A stretch of 64,000 nt of DNA. Source: Halospina sp040196175. GTDB lineage: Bacteria > Pseudomonadota > Gammaproteobacteria > Pseudomonadales > Oleiphilaceae. The notes under the pieces were generated by a model. That model worked only from the letters and a program-made list of their open reading frames with translations. It made no database searches and was not told the origin of the DNA. The stretch spans positions 124,001 to 188,000 of the forward strand of contig NZ_JBEFNF010000005.1 in assembly GCF_040196175.1 (NCBI RefSeq). Direction: 5' to 3'. Both the position numbers and the translations under genes were made by a program. Shown here in pieces: positions 23,787-32,498 of this stretch (positions within the stretch are counted from its first letter, which is position 1; each line of letters opens with the position of its first letter).

Positions 23787-25174
23787 GTGTCCGTATCCTG
23801 GTGATTGAGGACGATTCGAGTCTGCTGGATCTGCTGCGGGAGGAGCTTGAGGCGGAAGCCTATCAGGTGGCCACCGCACAGAGAGCCGATGAGGGCGTTC
23901 AGCTCTGTCATGAGTGGGGGCCGGATCTGGTGGTCTCGGATCTGCGGCTGCCGGATGGTGATGGCATGGCGGTTCTGCGTGACACCCAGACGGTTGCCGA
24001 GCCGCCCCTGTTCGTTCTGATCACCGCTTTCGGCACGGTGGACCAGGCAGTGGACGCTCTCAAGGCCGGCGCGGACGAGTTCCTGACCAAACCTCTGTCC
24101 ATGGATCATCTTCTGCTGATGATCCGACGGCTGCTGGAACAGCGTGCCCTGCGCCGCGAGGTGGATGCCTACCGTGCCAGTGGCAGCGCGGCGGGTTTCC
24201 ACGGAATCATCGGTGGCAGCGACCCCATGCATCGCCTTTATGACCAGATTCGACAGGTGGCAACTGGGGCCATGCCGGTTCTGGTGCTGGGGGAAAGCGG
24301 GGTTGGCAAGGAGCTGGTGGCACGTGCCATCCACGCGGAAAGTCCGCGGGCAGAGTTACCTTTTGTGGCGGTCAACTGTGCGGGGATTCCAGCGGATCTG
24401 ATGGAAAGTGAATTCTTCGGCCACGCCAGGGGCGCTTTCACAGGGGCCGACCGGGCCCGGACAGGCCTTTTCGGGCAGGCCGATGGTGGCACGCTCCTGC
24501 TGGACGAGATCGCGGAAATGCCCATGGCGTTGCAAGCCAAACTGCTGCGCGCGCTTCAGGAGGGCTCAATCCGCCCGGTCGGTTCGGATACCGAGCAGAG
24601 CGTGGATGTGCGCGTTATCGCGGCGACCCACCAGAATCTGCAGGCCCGTGTGGCCAGCGGTGATTTCCGCGAGGATCTTTACTACCGTCTGGAAGCGCTT
24701 GCGCTTGAGGTGCCTCCGTTACGTGATCGCAGTGATGACGTCGAACGGCTGGCCATGTTCTTTCTGGACGCCTCGCTGCGGCGCAGCGAACGTGGCGATG
24801 TGCATTTTGACGATGCGGCTCTGGCCTGCCTGCGCGCCTATCACTACCCGGGCAATATTCGCGAGCTGGCCAATGTGGTCGAGCGTGCCGTTACTTTCTG
24901 CAATGGTGAACGGATTCTGCCGGAGCATCTGCCGCCAAGGGTGCGTGAAGCCAGCGGTGGCAGCCAGAAACCGGCTGAGCCAGCAGCGGCGGAAAACGCC
25001 GGACTCATCGCATCAGGTGAGCCGCTGCCGACTCTGGAAACGCTGCAGCAGCGGTATGTGGAACACGTACTGGCCAAAGTTGACGGCAACAAACGCCAGG
25101 CCGCGCGCGTTCTGGGCGTGAACCGTCGCACGCTCTATCGTTGGCTGTCAGAGGATGAAGAAGATTCCGTGTAA
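23783..25174 (+). CDS. Sigma-54-dependent response regulator (NtrC/ZraR family)
   Basis: A 463-aa protein with a receiver domain (acidic pocket E9-D10-D11, phosphoacceptor Asp53 in VVSDLRLPDGDG), an AAA+ domain and a Fis-type helix-turn-helix (residues about 420-458: ETLQQRYVEHVLAKVDGNKR, then ARVLGVNRRTLYRWL). The AAA+ domain has Walker A GESGVGKE at 170-177 and the sigma-54-contacting GAFTGA loop at 217-222, both intact, so it should activate sigma-54 RNA polymerase. Its probable sites are the paired palindromes upstream of its operon. The 3' end overlaps the convergent mnhG gene by 40 bases. Confidence 0.95.
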   Translation: MSVRILVIEDDSSLLDLLREELEAEAYQVATAQRADEGVQLCHEWGPDLVVSDLRLPDGDGMAVLRDTQTVAEPPLFVLITAFGTVDQAVDALKAGADEFLTKPLSMDHLLLMIRRLLEQRALRREVDAYRASGSAAGFHGIIGGSDPMHRLYDQIRQVATGAMPVLVLGESGVGKELVARAIHAESPRAELPFVAVNCAGIPADLMESEFFGHARGAFTGADRARTGLFGQADGGTLLLDEIAEMPMALQAKLLRALQEGSIRPVGSDTEQSVDVRVIAATHQNLQARVASGDFREDLYYRLEALALEVPPLRDRSDDVERLAMFFLDASLRRSERGDVHFDDAALACLRAYHYPGNIRELANVVERAVTFCNGERILPEHLPPRVREASGGSQKPAEPAAAENAGLIASGEPLPTLETLQQRYVEHVLAKVDGNKRQAARVLGVNRRTLYRWLSEDEEDSV

Positions 25175-25542
25175 CCCCGCAGCCTGTCCATTTCATCCCA
25201 GGGCTCGCCGTGGGTGCGTTCCCGGCAGGTGACACGCCGGTGCAGGGCCGCGCGAGCCATCATGTGGGCGCTGACCGGAGCGGTGGCGAACAGGAAAACG
25301 GTGATCAGGATTTCCTGTACGCTCAGGCCCGGGTGACCCACTGCGAACCAGATCATCGATCCCATCAGGGTCGCGCCCACGCCCAGAGTGCTGGCCTTGG
25401 TGGGACCGTGCAGACGCATGTAGAAATCCGGCATGCGGGCCAGTCCAATGGAGCCCAGAAGGGCGACCACCGCGCCCCCTAGAAACAGAGTGGCAATCAA
25501 TGCATCCAGCCAGAGCGGCAGGGCCAGGCTATCTTCCATCAT
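25135..25542 (-). CDS. mnhG: Mrp Na+/H+ antiporter subunit G
   Basis: A 135-aa small subunit of the multi-gene Mrp cation/proton antiporter. It has three hydrophobic segments and the family pattern GSIGLARMPDFYMRLHGPTKASTLG (shown in part as RMPDFYMRLHGPTKA). The hydrophilic C-terminal tail of about 35 residues, ending in a serine run, is longer than in many homologues. It is the last gene of the leftward mnh operon, overlapping mnhF by 4 bases. Confidence 0.92.
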   Translation of the reverse strand: MMEDSLALPLWLDALIATLFLGGAVVALLGSIGLARMPDFYMRLHGPTKASTLGVGATLMGSMIWFAVGHPGLSVQEILITVFLFATAPVSAHMMARAALHRRVTCRERTHGEPWDEMDRLRGYTESSSSSDSQR

Positions 25543-25808
25543 TCGATTACATCCCCGCGTACCAGATACTTGGTCATTGCCACTGTGCTCACAAAACCCA
25601 TCAGTGCGATCAACAGTGCCGCTTCAAAAATCAGTGATGAATCCACGTAGATGCCACCCAGAACGATCACGGCAATGGCGTTGATGTTGAGCGTATCCAG
25701 CCCCAGGATCCGGTCGATGATGTCCGGCCCACGCAGCAGCCGATAGAGGTTCAGGAGCAGGCTCAGGCTGAACAGCGCCAGGGCGATGGGCACTATGGTT
25801 GCAGTCAT
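25539..25808 (-). CDS. mnhF: Mrp Na+/H+ antiporter subunit F
   Basis: An 89-aa, three-helix membrane subunit with the typical segment LYRLLRGPDIIDRILGLDTL (about residues 22-41). It is required for assembly of the Mrp complex in studied species. It overlaps mnhE and mnhG by 4 bases each, so the three are translationally coupled. Confidence 0.92.
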   Translation of the reverse strand: MTATIVPIALALFSLSLLLNLYRLLRGPDIIDRILGLDTLNINAIAVIVLGGIYVDSSLIFEAALLIALMGFVSTVAMTKYLVRGDVIE

Positions 25809-26308
25809 TCCAGGATCTCCTTGAGCGGTGTTTCATAGCGCTCGCGGATGTGTTCGATGAGCTCCGCCTCGTCTTCGAGATGCAGTGCGTGCACCAGCAG
25901 ATAATGCCGGTCTGGACTCAGGCCCGCGGATACGGTTCCGGGTGTGAGCGAAATGCTGCTGGCGAGCAGCGTGATGGCGAATTCGTTGGTCACCGACAAC
26001 GGGTAACGGATGAAGCCCGGCTGCAGAGATCCGGGATCGCGCAGGATCAGTCGTGCCACGGTCAGGTTCGAACGCAGGATGTCCACCAGCAGCCGCATCA
26101 GGTACAGCAGCAGCCGGCCTGGATTGTGCAGATGAGGGCGCTCGGGCCAGAACTGCTGGGTGGAGAAGGGGATCAGCCAGCTCAGAACTGCGCCGATTAG
26201 AAGCTGGCCGGGGCTGACCGAATTTACCAGAAGCAGCCAGAGCACCAGAAGGAACAGCGAAAAGTGGGGCCGGGGCCACCAGTGGGTCAGCTGTGGCATT
26301 AGTGGCAT
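25805..26308 (-). CDS. mnhE: Mrp Na+/H+ antiporter subunit E
   Basis: A 167-aa subunit with two N-terminal membrane helices and a cytoplasmic domain holding the family pattern SLTPGTVSAGLSPDRHYLLV (about residues 118-137) followed by VHALHLEDE. It starts one base after the mnhD stop and overlaps mnhF by 4 bases. Confidence 0.93.
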   Translation of the reverse strand: MPLMPQLTHWWPRPHFSLFLLVLWLLLVNSVSPGQLLIGAVLSWLIPFSTQQFWPERPHLHNPGRLLLYLMRLLVDILRSNLTVARLILRDPGSLQPGFIRYPLSVTNEFAITLLASSISLTPGTVSAGLSPDRHYLLVHALHLEDEAELIEHIRERYETPLKEILE

Positions 26309-26309
26309 T

Positions 26310-27830
26310 TCAGTGCCCTCCCGTCATCTCGAGTCCGGCCTCATGGACGGCTCTTACGTAATCGCCAGGCGCCATCAGCTGTGCTGCTACCGACCGAGTA
26401 TAGTCCGCCAGGGGGGCGGCGGTGAGGCTTAGTATGAGTCCTGCGCTCACGAGAGTGAGTACACAAGCAAAGCGCACGCGGTCGGCCCGCATTTCATGGT
26501 CCCGCTCCGGTGACTGGCGCCAGAAGAACTTGCTGCCAGCCCGGCTGAGGGCGATCAGCATCAAAAAACCAGCCCCGAGCAGCAACGGCCAGTAAAGGCC
26601 GGCTACCCCCTCGCCGAGGCTAGCCTGCAGAAGCCACGCCTTGCTTACAAAGCCACTGAATGGTGGTAGCCCGGCCAGTGCCACTGCGGCGAAGAAGAAC
26701 AGAATACCCAAAGTGCGCCGATCCTTCATGGCGGCGGTTGCAACCATGTAATCCCCGGCTGAACCCCGTTGGCGGCCAATAAGATCAGCGAACAGGAAGA
26801 AACCACCGGTAAGAAGCGTGGTGTGCACCAGGTAGAAAAGGCCCGCGGCGAGAGCCTCGGCGCTGCCCAGCGAAGCGATCGCCATGAGGGTCCCGGCGGA
26901 AACAACCACCATGTAGGCCGTCATGTTGCGCAGGCTGGTGGCGCCCAGAACGCCAATGCTGCCCAGGGCAAGGGTCGCCAGCGCCAGGGGCCAGAGCCAT
27001 TGCCAGGCTGTCAGAGTGGCCAGTGGCTGATCCAGGGCGAAAGCCAGCGGAAAGACACGGAGCATGGCGTAGAGGCCGACCTTGGTCATGATCGCGAACA
27101 GGGCTGCCACGGGAGCCGCGGCCGCGGTGTAGGCCCGGGGGAGCCAGAACAGTAACGGCAGCAGCGCGGCTTTGACCCCGAAAACCACCAGCAGGATCAG
27201 GGAGGCGGCCTGCAGTAGCGGTTGGTCGGCTGGTGGCGCCTCGCTGATCCGCACGGCCAGGTCCGCCATGTTCAGGGTGCCGGTCAGACCATAGAGCATG
27301 CCCAGAGCCAGCAGGAAAAGCGCTGAGCCGATCAGGTTGATGACCACGTAATGCAGACCGGCCCGGCTGCGGGCGGTGCCGCCGCCATGCAGGAGCAGGG
27401 CGTAGGAGGCGATCAGCAGCACCTCGAAGAAAACGAAGAGATTGAATATGTCGCCGGTCAGGAAGGCACCGTTGAGACCCATAAGCTGGAACTGGAAGAG
27501 CGCGTGGAAATGGCTCCCGCTGTCATCATCGCCCCGGCAGGCGTAGATGATAGCTGGCAGCGCCAGGCTGGCGGTGAGCACCAGCATCAGGATGCTCAGA
27601 CGGTCCGGCACCAGCACAATTCCAAAGGGCGGGGCCCAGCCACCCAGCGCGTACACCAGTCGACCCTGTTCAAGCACTGAAGCGCCAAGCCACAGAACCA
27701 AACCGAGCACTGCCAGTGTCGAGCCCAGGCTGATGAGTCTCTGGGCATTCAGGGTCAGGCGCGGCAGTGTGACCAGCAGCGCCCCGGTAAGTAGTGGTAG
27801 CAGTATGGGCAGAACCGGTAGGTGATTCAT
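26310..27830 (-). CDS. mnhD: Mrp Na+/H+ antiporter subunit D
   Basis: A 506-aa polytopic protein homologous to complex I proton-pumping subunits (NuoN/NuoM type). About 14 hydrophobic segments are visible. The region with conserved charged residues runs from FEVLLIASYALLLHGG near 132-147 through VKAALLPLLFWLPRAYTAA near 219-237 (Lys220) to later Lys/His-containing helices. It forms part of the ion channel of the Mrp complex and overlaps mnhC by 4 bases. Confidence 0.95.
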   Translation of the reverse strand: MNHLPVLPILLPLLTGALLVTLPRLTLNAQRLISLGSTLAVLGLVLWLGASVLEQGRLVYALGGWAPPFGIVLVPDRLSILMLVLTASLALPAIIYACRGDDDSGSHFHALFQFQLMGLNGAFLTGDIFNLFVFFEVLLIASYALLLHGGGTARSRAGLHYVVINLIGSALFLLALGMLYGLTGTLNMADLAVRISEAPPADQPLLQAASLILLVVFGVKAALLPLLFWLPRAYTAAAAPVAALFAIMTKVGLYAMLRVFPLAFALDQPLATLTAWQWLWPLALATLALGSIGVLGATSLRNMTAYMVVVSAGTLMAIASLGSAEALAAGLFYLVHTTLLTGGFFLFADLIGRQRGSAGDYMVATAAMKDRRTLGILFFFAAVALAGLPPFSGFVSKAWLLQASLGEGVAGLYWPLLLGAGFLMLIALSRAGSKFFWRQSPERDHEMRADRVRFACVLTLVSAGLILSLTAAPLADYTRSVAAQLMAPGDYVRAVHEAGLEMTGGH

Positions 27831-28168
27831 GGGCGCCAGTCCTCCTCTGGATCCACGCCGTCCACATGATCGCTGCGTAGCTCCACTGCAGCGCGCAGGG
27901 CCAGCACCACGACAAAGGCCGTCATGGCGAAGCTGATCACGATGGCTGTAAGGACCAGTGCCTGGGGTAAGGGGTCAGTGGGTCGAGCGGATTCGCCGAT
28001 GACCGCCGGGGCGGCCAGCGCCAGTCGGCCACTGGCGAACAGGAAGAGATTTACCCCATGGGAGAGCAGGGTCAACCCCATGATGACCGGAAAGGTGCGA
28101 CCCCTGAGTACCAGGTAGAGGCCACAGGTGGTGAGTACGCCAACAGCAATGGCATAGAGCGCTTCCAT
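27827..28168 (-). CDS. mnhC: Mrp Na+/H+ antiporter subunit C
   Basis: A 113-aa NuoK-like subunit with three membrane helices and the signature GLTLLSHGVNLFLFASGRL (about residues 32-50). The C-terminus is acidic. It directly abuts the mnhAB gene and overlaps mnhD by 4 bases. Confidence 0.94.
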   Translation of the reverse strand: MEALYAIAVGVLTTCGLYLVLRGRTFPVIMGLTLLSHGVNLFLFASGRLALAAPAVIGESARPTDPLPQALVLTAIVISFAMTAFVVVLALRAAVELRSDHVDGVDPEEDWRP

Positions 28169-30979
28169 CTATCCGATCTCCTCGCCGGGGCCGTGCACGG
28201 TCATCAGTTTGCCCAGGTTGGCCAGGATCAACAGCGTGGCGCCAACCACAGTGGTGAAAACGCCCAGATCAAAGAGCAGGGCAGTGGCCAGTTCCAGGTG
28301 CCCCAACAATGGCAGATCATAATGGCCGAACCACGAGCTGAGGAAGGCTTCGCCGAACAGCAAGCTGCCCAGACCGGTACCACAGGCCAGAAGGAGTCCC
28401 AGCCCGATCAGCGGCCGGAAGGGAGTGAGCATGCGCCCATGGGCCCAGGCCAGGCTGCCTGCCATGTATTGGAGAGAAAGGGCTACCGCCGTGATCAGAC
28501 CCGCGATGAAGCCGCCCCCGGGCATGTTGTGGCCGCGCAGGAAGATGTAGGCCGAGACCATCAGGGCGATGGGCAGAATCGGCCGTGCCATGGTGCGCAG
28601 GATCAGCGGATGAGGATTGGAGGCCCAGTACTGGCCCCGCTCCTGTGGAATACGATCTTTGAGCTGGAGGTTGCGGGTCAGCGCGAAGACTGCAACGGCC
28701 GCAATACCGAGAACCGTGATTTCGCCAAGGGTGTCGAAACCACGGAAGTCCACCAGAATGACATTGACGACGTTGCTGCCGCCACCGCCGGGTTTGCTCT
28801 GGCTCAGGAAGAACGCGGCAATGGTGCTTTGGGGTCGGGTCATGATGGCAAATGACACCAGGCCGACGCCGAGCCCGCCTAGTGTGGCAAGGCTGAGATC
28901 CCGTCCCTTACGCAAACGGCTCGACTCCCGCGGGGTGGTCTGGGGCAGAAAAGACAGAGCCAGCATCATGATGATCACCGCCATGACCTCCACCGAGAGT
29001 TGGGTCAGTGCGAGGTCCGGTGCCGAGAAACGGGCGAAGGTCAGGGTCACGAAAAGGCCGGCGCTGCCGAGCAGCAGCAGGGCGAACAGCCGCTGGTGAT
29101 GCCCAAGTACCGTGCCAATCGCCGTGGCCATCAGCAGGACCAGACCCAGAGCCGTTAATGGATCTATCGGTGTCAGCGTTTCGCCGCCGTGCCACTGGAT
29201 GCCGGAAAGCAGCACCGGCCCGGCCAGCACAATGGCGGACAGGATAATCAGGGCAACATAGCGCTGAACCGAGCCGTTCTCCAGCCCGTGTACCAGCCGT
29301 TCAGCCGCGCTTCCGGTACGCGTCATCAGCCACTCGAAGATCTCGCGGGCGTCTGCGGGTGGCAGCTGGTCATAGAGCCGGAACAGCGGTTCGCGTGCCA
29401 TGTAAAGGAGCAGGCCACCCAGCATGGCCGCCAGGCTCATGAAGAAGGCGGTGCCGATGTGATGCAGCTGGTGCATGTCATAGGCCGGCAGCACACTGCC
29501 TTCAGCAGCGGACGCCACCGGGCCGATCAGGCCATGAACCACCGTTTTCGCGTGCCAGCTCACCAGAACAACCGCCAGCGCCAGTACAGCGGGCGGAACC
29601 TGGATGCCCACGTCAGGATTCTTGGGCGGCCAGACCGGCAGGTTCCGCGGCTTGCCGTTGAAGAACACGTTATGGAAGATACGGAAGGAATAAGCTGCGG
29701 AGAACAGGCCCGCGATGGCCGCGAGTGCCGGCGTCAGCCACTGCAGCGTCGGTGTTACCGACGCGTTCATGCTCTCGATGAAGAACATCTTCTTGCTCAG
29801 GTAACCACCGAGCAGCGGCAGCCCGGCCATGGAGGCCGCGGCTATGGCGCTGATGACGGCCAGTGCCGGAAGCGTGCGCCACAGCCCGTTGATCCGGCGC
29901 ATGTCCCGGGTGCCGGTCGCCTTCTGAACAGCCCCCGCCATCATAAACAGCGGTGCTTTAAACAGGGCATGGTTCAGCAGGTGGAAAAGCGCCGCAACCA
30001 TCGCCATGCGGGTGCTCAGGCCCATCAGCAGGGTGATCAGCCCCAGGTGGCTGACTGTGGAATAGGCCAGAAGCTCCTTGGTGTCATGCTTGAACATGGC
30101 GATGAAAGCGCCGGTCAGCAGTGTAGCCATGCCGGCGGTGGAAATGCTGTAGAGCCAGGCCTCCGTGTCGCCCAGCGCCGGGTTGAGGCGGGCAAGAAGG
30201 AAAATGCCGGCTTTGACCATGGTGGCCGAGTGCAGATAGGCGGAAACCGGCGTGGGGGCCGTCATGGCGTTCGGGAGCCAGAGGTGGAACGGGAACTGGG
30301 CGGACTTGGTCATGGCGCCAATCAGTACAAGGCCAAGCATCCAGGGGTAGAGCGGATCCGCCGTCAGCGCCGCTTCCGGCGCCAGGATGTCGCTCAGCCG
30401 GAAGCTGCCGACACTGTTGCCAATCAGAAGCACACCCGCCATCAGTGCCAGCCCGCCACCGCCGGTGATGACCAGCGTCATGCGCGCGCCGCGGCGGGCG
30501 GGGCGTTCGTCCTGGTGGAAGCCGATCAGCACGAAGGAGACCAGGCTGGTCATTTCCCAGAACACCAGCATGAACAGAAGGTTTTCGGAGGTCACGATGC
30601 CCAGCATGGCACCCATGAACGCGAGCATCAGCGAATGGAAACGAACGGCACCATGCTTGCCCGCGAAATAGAAATGGGCGTAGAGCGTGATCAGGATGCC
30701 CATGCCGGCAATGATGAGCGCGAAGAAAAGCCCCAGCGCATCCAGCCGGAAGGCGGGCGACAGCCCGATCCCGGGCAGCCACGGGTAGTGCTCGATGAGG
30801 ACGGTTCCCGCGAGAACGTCCATGGCCTGGCTCAGCAGGATGCTGACCACGGCGAGGCCAATGGCGCCCGCGAGCAACGTGGGGAGCATGGCTGTCGAAC
30901 GCCGCGAAACCAGCGGCGTGACCAAAGCCCCGAGCAGGGGCAATGCGACAATCGACAGCAGCATCATGAAAACAGACAT
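28169..30979 (-). CDS. mnhA: Mrp Na+/H+ antiporter fused subunit A/B
   Basis: A 936-aa polytopic protein in which the large MnhA (NuoL-like, about residues 1-790) is fused to MnhB (about 800-930, with ARPILPIALMVSAYIFLRGH and NMPGGGFIAGLITAVALSLQ). This fusion defines the six-gene group-2 Mrp systems known as pha/sha in Rhizobium and Pseudomonas. Conserved features include FVLIGFHQDERPARRGARM near 151-169 and FPFHLWLPNAMTAPTPVSAY near 226-245. It is the first gene of the leftward operon. The complex exports Na+ (or K+) for H+ and supports pH and salt tolerance, which fits a halophilic host. Confidence 0.95.
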   Translation of the reverse strand: MSVFMMLLSIVALPLLGALVTPLVSRRSTAMLPTLLAGAIGLAVVSILLSQAMDVLAGTVLIEHYPWLPGIGLSPAFRLDALGLFFALIIAGMGILITLYAHFYFAGKHGAVRFHSLMLAFMGAMLGIVTSENLLFMLVFWEMTSLVSFVLIGFHQDERPARRGARMTLVITGGGGLALMAGVLLIGNSVGSFRLSDILAPEAALTADPLYPWMLGLVLIGAMTKSAQFPFHLWLPNAMTAPTPVSAYLHSATMVKAGIFLLARLNPALGDTEAWLYSISTAGMATLLTGAFIAMFKHDTKELLAYSTVSHLGLITLLMGLSTRMAMVAALFHLLNHALFKAPLFMMAGAVQKATGTRDMRRINGLWRTLPALAVISAIAAASMAGLPLLGGYLSKKMFFIESMNASVTPTLQWLTPALAAIAGLFSAAYSFRIFHNVFFNGKPRNLPVWPPKNPDVGIQVPPAVLALAVVLVSWHAKTVVHGLIGPVASAAEGSVLPAYDMHQLHHIGTAFFMSLAAMLGGLLLYMAREPLFRLYDQLPPADAREIFEWLMTRTGSAAERLVHGLENGSVQRYVALIILSAIVLAGPVLLSGIQWHGGETLTPIDPLTALGLVLLMATAIGTVLGHHQRLFALLLLGSAGLFVTLTFARFSAPDLALTQLSVEVMAVIIMMLALSFLPQTTPRESSRLRKGRDLSLATLGGLGVGLVSFAIMTRPQSTIAAFFLSQSKPGGGGSNVVNVILVDFRGFDTLGEITVLGIAAVAVFALTRNLQLKDRIPQERGQYWASNPHPLILRTMARPILPIALMVSAYIFLRGHNMPGGGFIAGLITAVALSLQYMAGSLAWAHGRMLTPFRPLIGLGLLLACGTGLGSLLFGEAFLSSWFGHYDLPLLGHLELATALLFDLGVFTTVVGATLLILANLGKLMTVHGPGEEIG

Positions 30980-31061
30980 CCATTCAGTTCTGACGGTGCG
31001 GAGGGTAATGGATGGGGCCTGGATTGTCAGTTACCCAGTGGAGGTATAGGCTGCTTGCGGT

Positions 31062-31520
31062 ATGAGTGAGATCAGCGCCCAAACCCATGAGCAGGAGCAT
31101 GCCACACTGGTGAGGCTGGAGCGGTTTGCCCGCCTGACCGACTCCCGCTTCCGGATTCCGTTCACCGATATCCGCTTCGGCATTGGCCCTCTACTCGGGG
31201 TGCTCCCGGGCATTGGGGATGTTGCCGGGCTGTTGCTGTCTCTGTATCTCATCCAGCAGGCCCGTCAGGTGGGTGCGCCGCCCTCCCTTCAGCTGCGCAT
31301 GCTTGTCAACGGTCTGGTGGATGCCGTGGGCGGGACTCTGCCCGTTGCCGGCGATGTGTTCGATGTGTTCTACCGCGCCAACGATCGCAATGTCGCACTG
31401 CTGCGCGAGCATCTGGAAGCGCGGGTGTCTCTGCCACAACGGCGCACCTGGTCGCCCCCGTTGTGGCTGGTGGTGCTCGTTGTGTTTCTGGTTTCGGCAG
31501 GGGTGCTGATTGCGGTCTGA
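31062..31520 (+). CDS. DUF4112 membrane protein
   Basis: A 152-aa protein with the DUF4112 pattern: TDSRFRIPFTDIRFGIGPLL (about residues 26-45) leading into GVLPGIGDVAGLLLSLYLI, then GTLPVAGDVFDVFYRANDRN (about 91-110). A C-terminal membrane helix (LWLVVLVVFLVSAGVLIAV) closes it. The family is of unknown function. The gene diverges from the mnh operon and converges on the crotonase gene. Confidence 0.85.
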   Translation: MSEISAQTHEQEHATLVRLERFARLTDSRFRIPFTDIRFGIGPLLGVLPGIGDVAGLLLSLYLIQQARQVGAPPSLQLRMLVNGLVDAVGGTLPVAGDVFDVFYRANDRNVALLREHLEARVSLPQRRTWSPPLWLVVLVVFLVSAGVLIAV

Positions 31521-31532
31521 CGCCCGTCGGAT

Positions 31533-32333
31533 CTAGAACTTACGCCGCACGCCAAAGGCCTTTTCCGGCTTGCCGCTATTGCGCGCGACCGCGGTGCGCT
31601 GGTTGGCACGGCCGATAATCTTCTTCTGGAGCCGTGTCTCCCAATCAAGCGCCGTTTTATCATCAGCCTGCCAGGCGCGGTTGAACAGCAGTTTGTTACC
31701 GGCCACCGCATCCGGCGACTTTTCCTTCAGCTCGTCAACGAAGCTCAGCGCAGCTTCCAGCGGCTCCTCGCTCACATGAGTGACCATTCCCACACCAGCG
31801 GCATCCACACCGCTGATCACGCGTGCTGTCATCGCCAGTTCCTTGGCCTTATCAATGGGCATCAGCTCAGACAGCGTTGTGGTCAGGCTCATATCCGGAA
31901 TCAGCCCCCACTTCGCTTCCATGATGGAAAACTCACAATCCGGCGTTGAATAGCGAAAGTCCGCCCCCAGCGCAAGCTGCAACCCACCGCCGTAACAAAC
32001 CCCGTGTGTCACTGCGATCACCGGCGCCGGCACCTCCCGCCACAGATAGCCCACATCCTGGGCCAGATTGCTGATCCTGCGCCCCGACTTGAACAGCAGC
32101 TTTGCAAAGTTCACCGGATTCGCCGACACGCTCTTAACGTCCAGCCCCGAGCAGAACACCTTGCCCGCTCCCTGCAGAATCACCGCGCGGACGGACGTAT
32201 CCTTCTTCAACCGCTTGGCTGTGGCAGTGAGGGCATCAAACATGGCCATATCCAGGCCGTTGTACTTGTTCGGCCGGTTCAGGGTGACCCAGGCGATGTC
32301 GTCATCAATTTCCAGTGTGACGCGGTCAGACAT
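31533..32333 (-). CDS. Crotonase/enoyl-CoA hydratase family protein
   Basis: A 266-aa crotonase. The N-terminal VTLNRPNKYNGLDMAMF (about residues 16-32), CoA/oxyanion segment VFCSGLDVKSVS (about 58-69) and GVCYGGGLQLALGADFRY (about 110-127) are present. A Glu in FSIMEAKWGLIPDM is where the catalytic acid normally sits. The substrate is unknown. A 104-bp palindromic repeat lies between its start and the copA 3' end. Confidence 0.9.
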   Translation of the reverse strand: MSDRVTLEIDDDIAWVTLNRPNKYNGLDMAMFDALTATAKRLKKDTSVRAVILQGAGKVFCSGLDVKSVSANPVNFAKLLFKSGRRISNLAQDVGYLWREVPAPVIAVTHGVCYGGGLQLALGADFRYSTPDCEFSIMEAKWGLIPDMSLTTTLSELMPIDKAKELAMTARVISGVDAAGVGMVTHVSEEPLEAALSFVDELKEKSPDAVAGNKLLFNRAWQADDKTALDWETRLQKKIIGRANQRTAVARNSGKPEKAFGVRRKF

Positions 32334-32379
32334 GGTGTTTCCTTATTCGGGCCGGATATATCGAAACCACTGAAAGGAA

Positions 32380-32483
32380 AGGGGCTGGTAATCTCTGACG
32401 GGAATGTCTGGAGCCATGGATGGCGGAAGACAAGCGTACAGGGATGTATTTACAGCGTTTCCCGGCAGAGGTTACCAGCCCCT
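32380..32483. repeat. 104-bp long inverted-repeat element (MITE-like or extragenic palindrome)
   Basis: The 25-base arms 32380-32404 and 32459-32483 are inverted repeats matching at 23 of 25 positions (outer halves AGGGGCTGGTAA and TTACCAGCCCCT). They enclose 54 bases containing CCATGG and a TACAGGGATGTATTTACAG segment. It fills most of the copA-crotonase gap (32334-32498) and contains no gene. From memory, similar sequences are dispersed between genes in related marine gammaproteobacteria; that needs a search. No second copy was seen in this window. Confidence 0.75.
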
Positions 32484-32498
32484 ATCCCGCTCGTACAC

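Noticed and set aside
29189..31069. 626-codon open frame on the + strand across mnhAB
   Set aside because: It is antisense to a strongly conserved antiporter gene and its product is a His/Gln/Arg-rich composition without domains.
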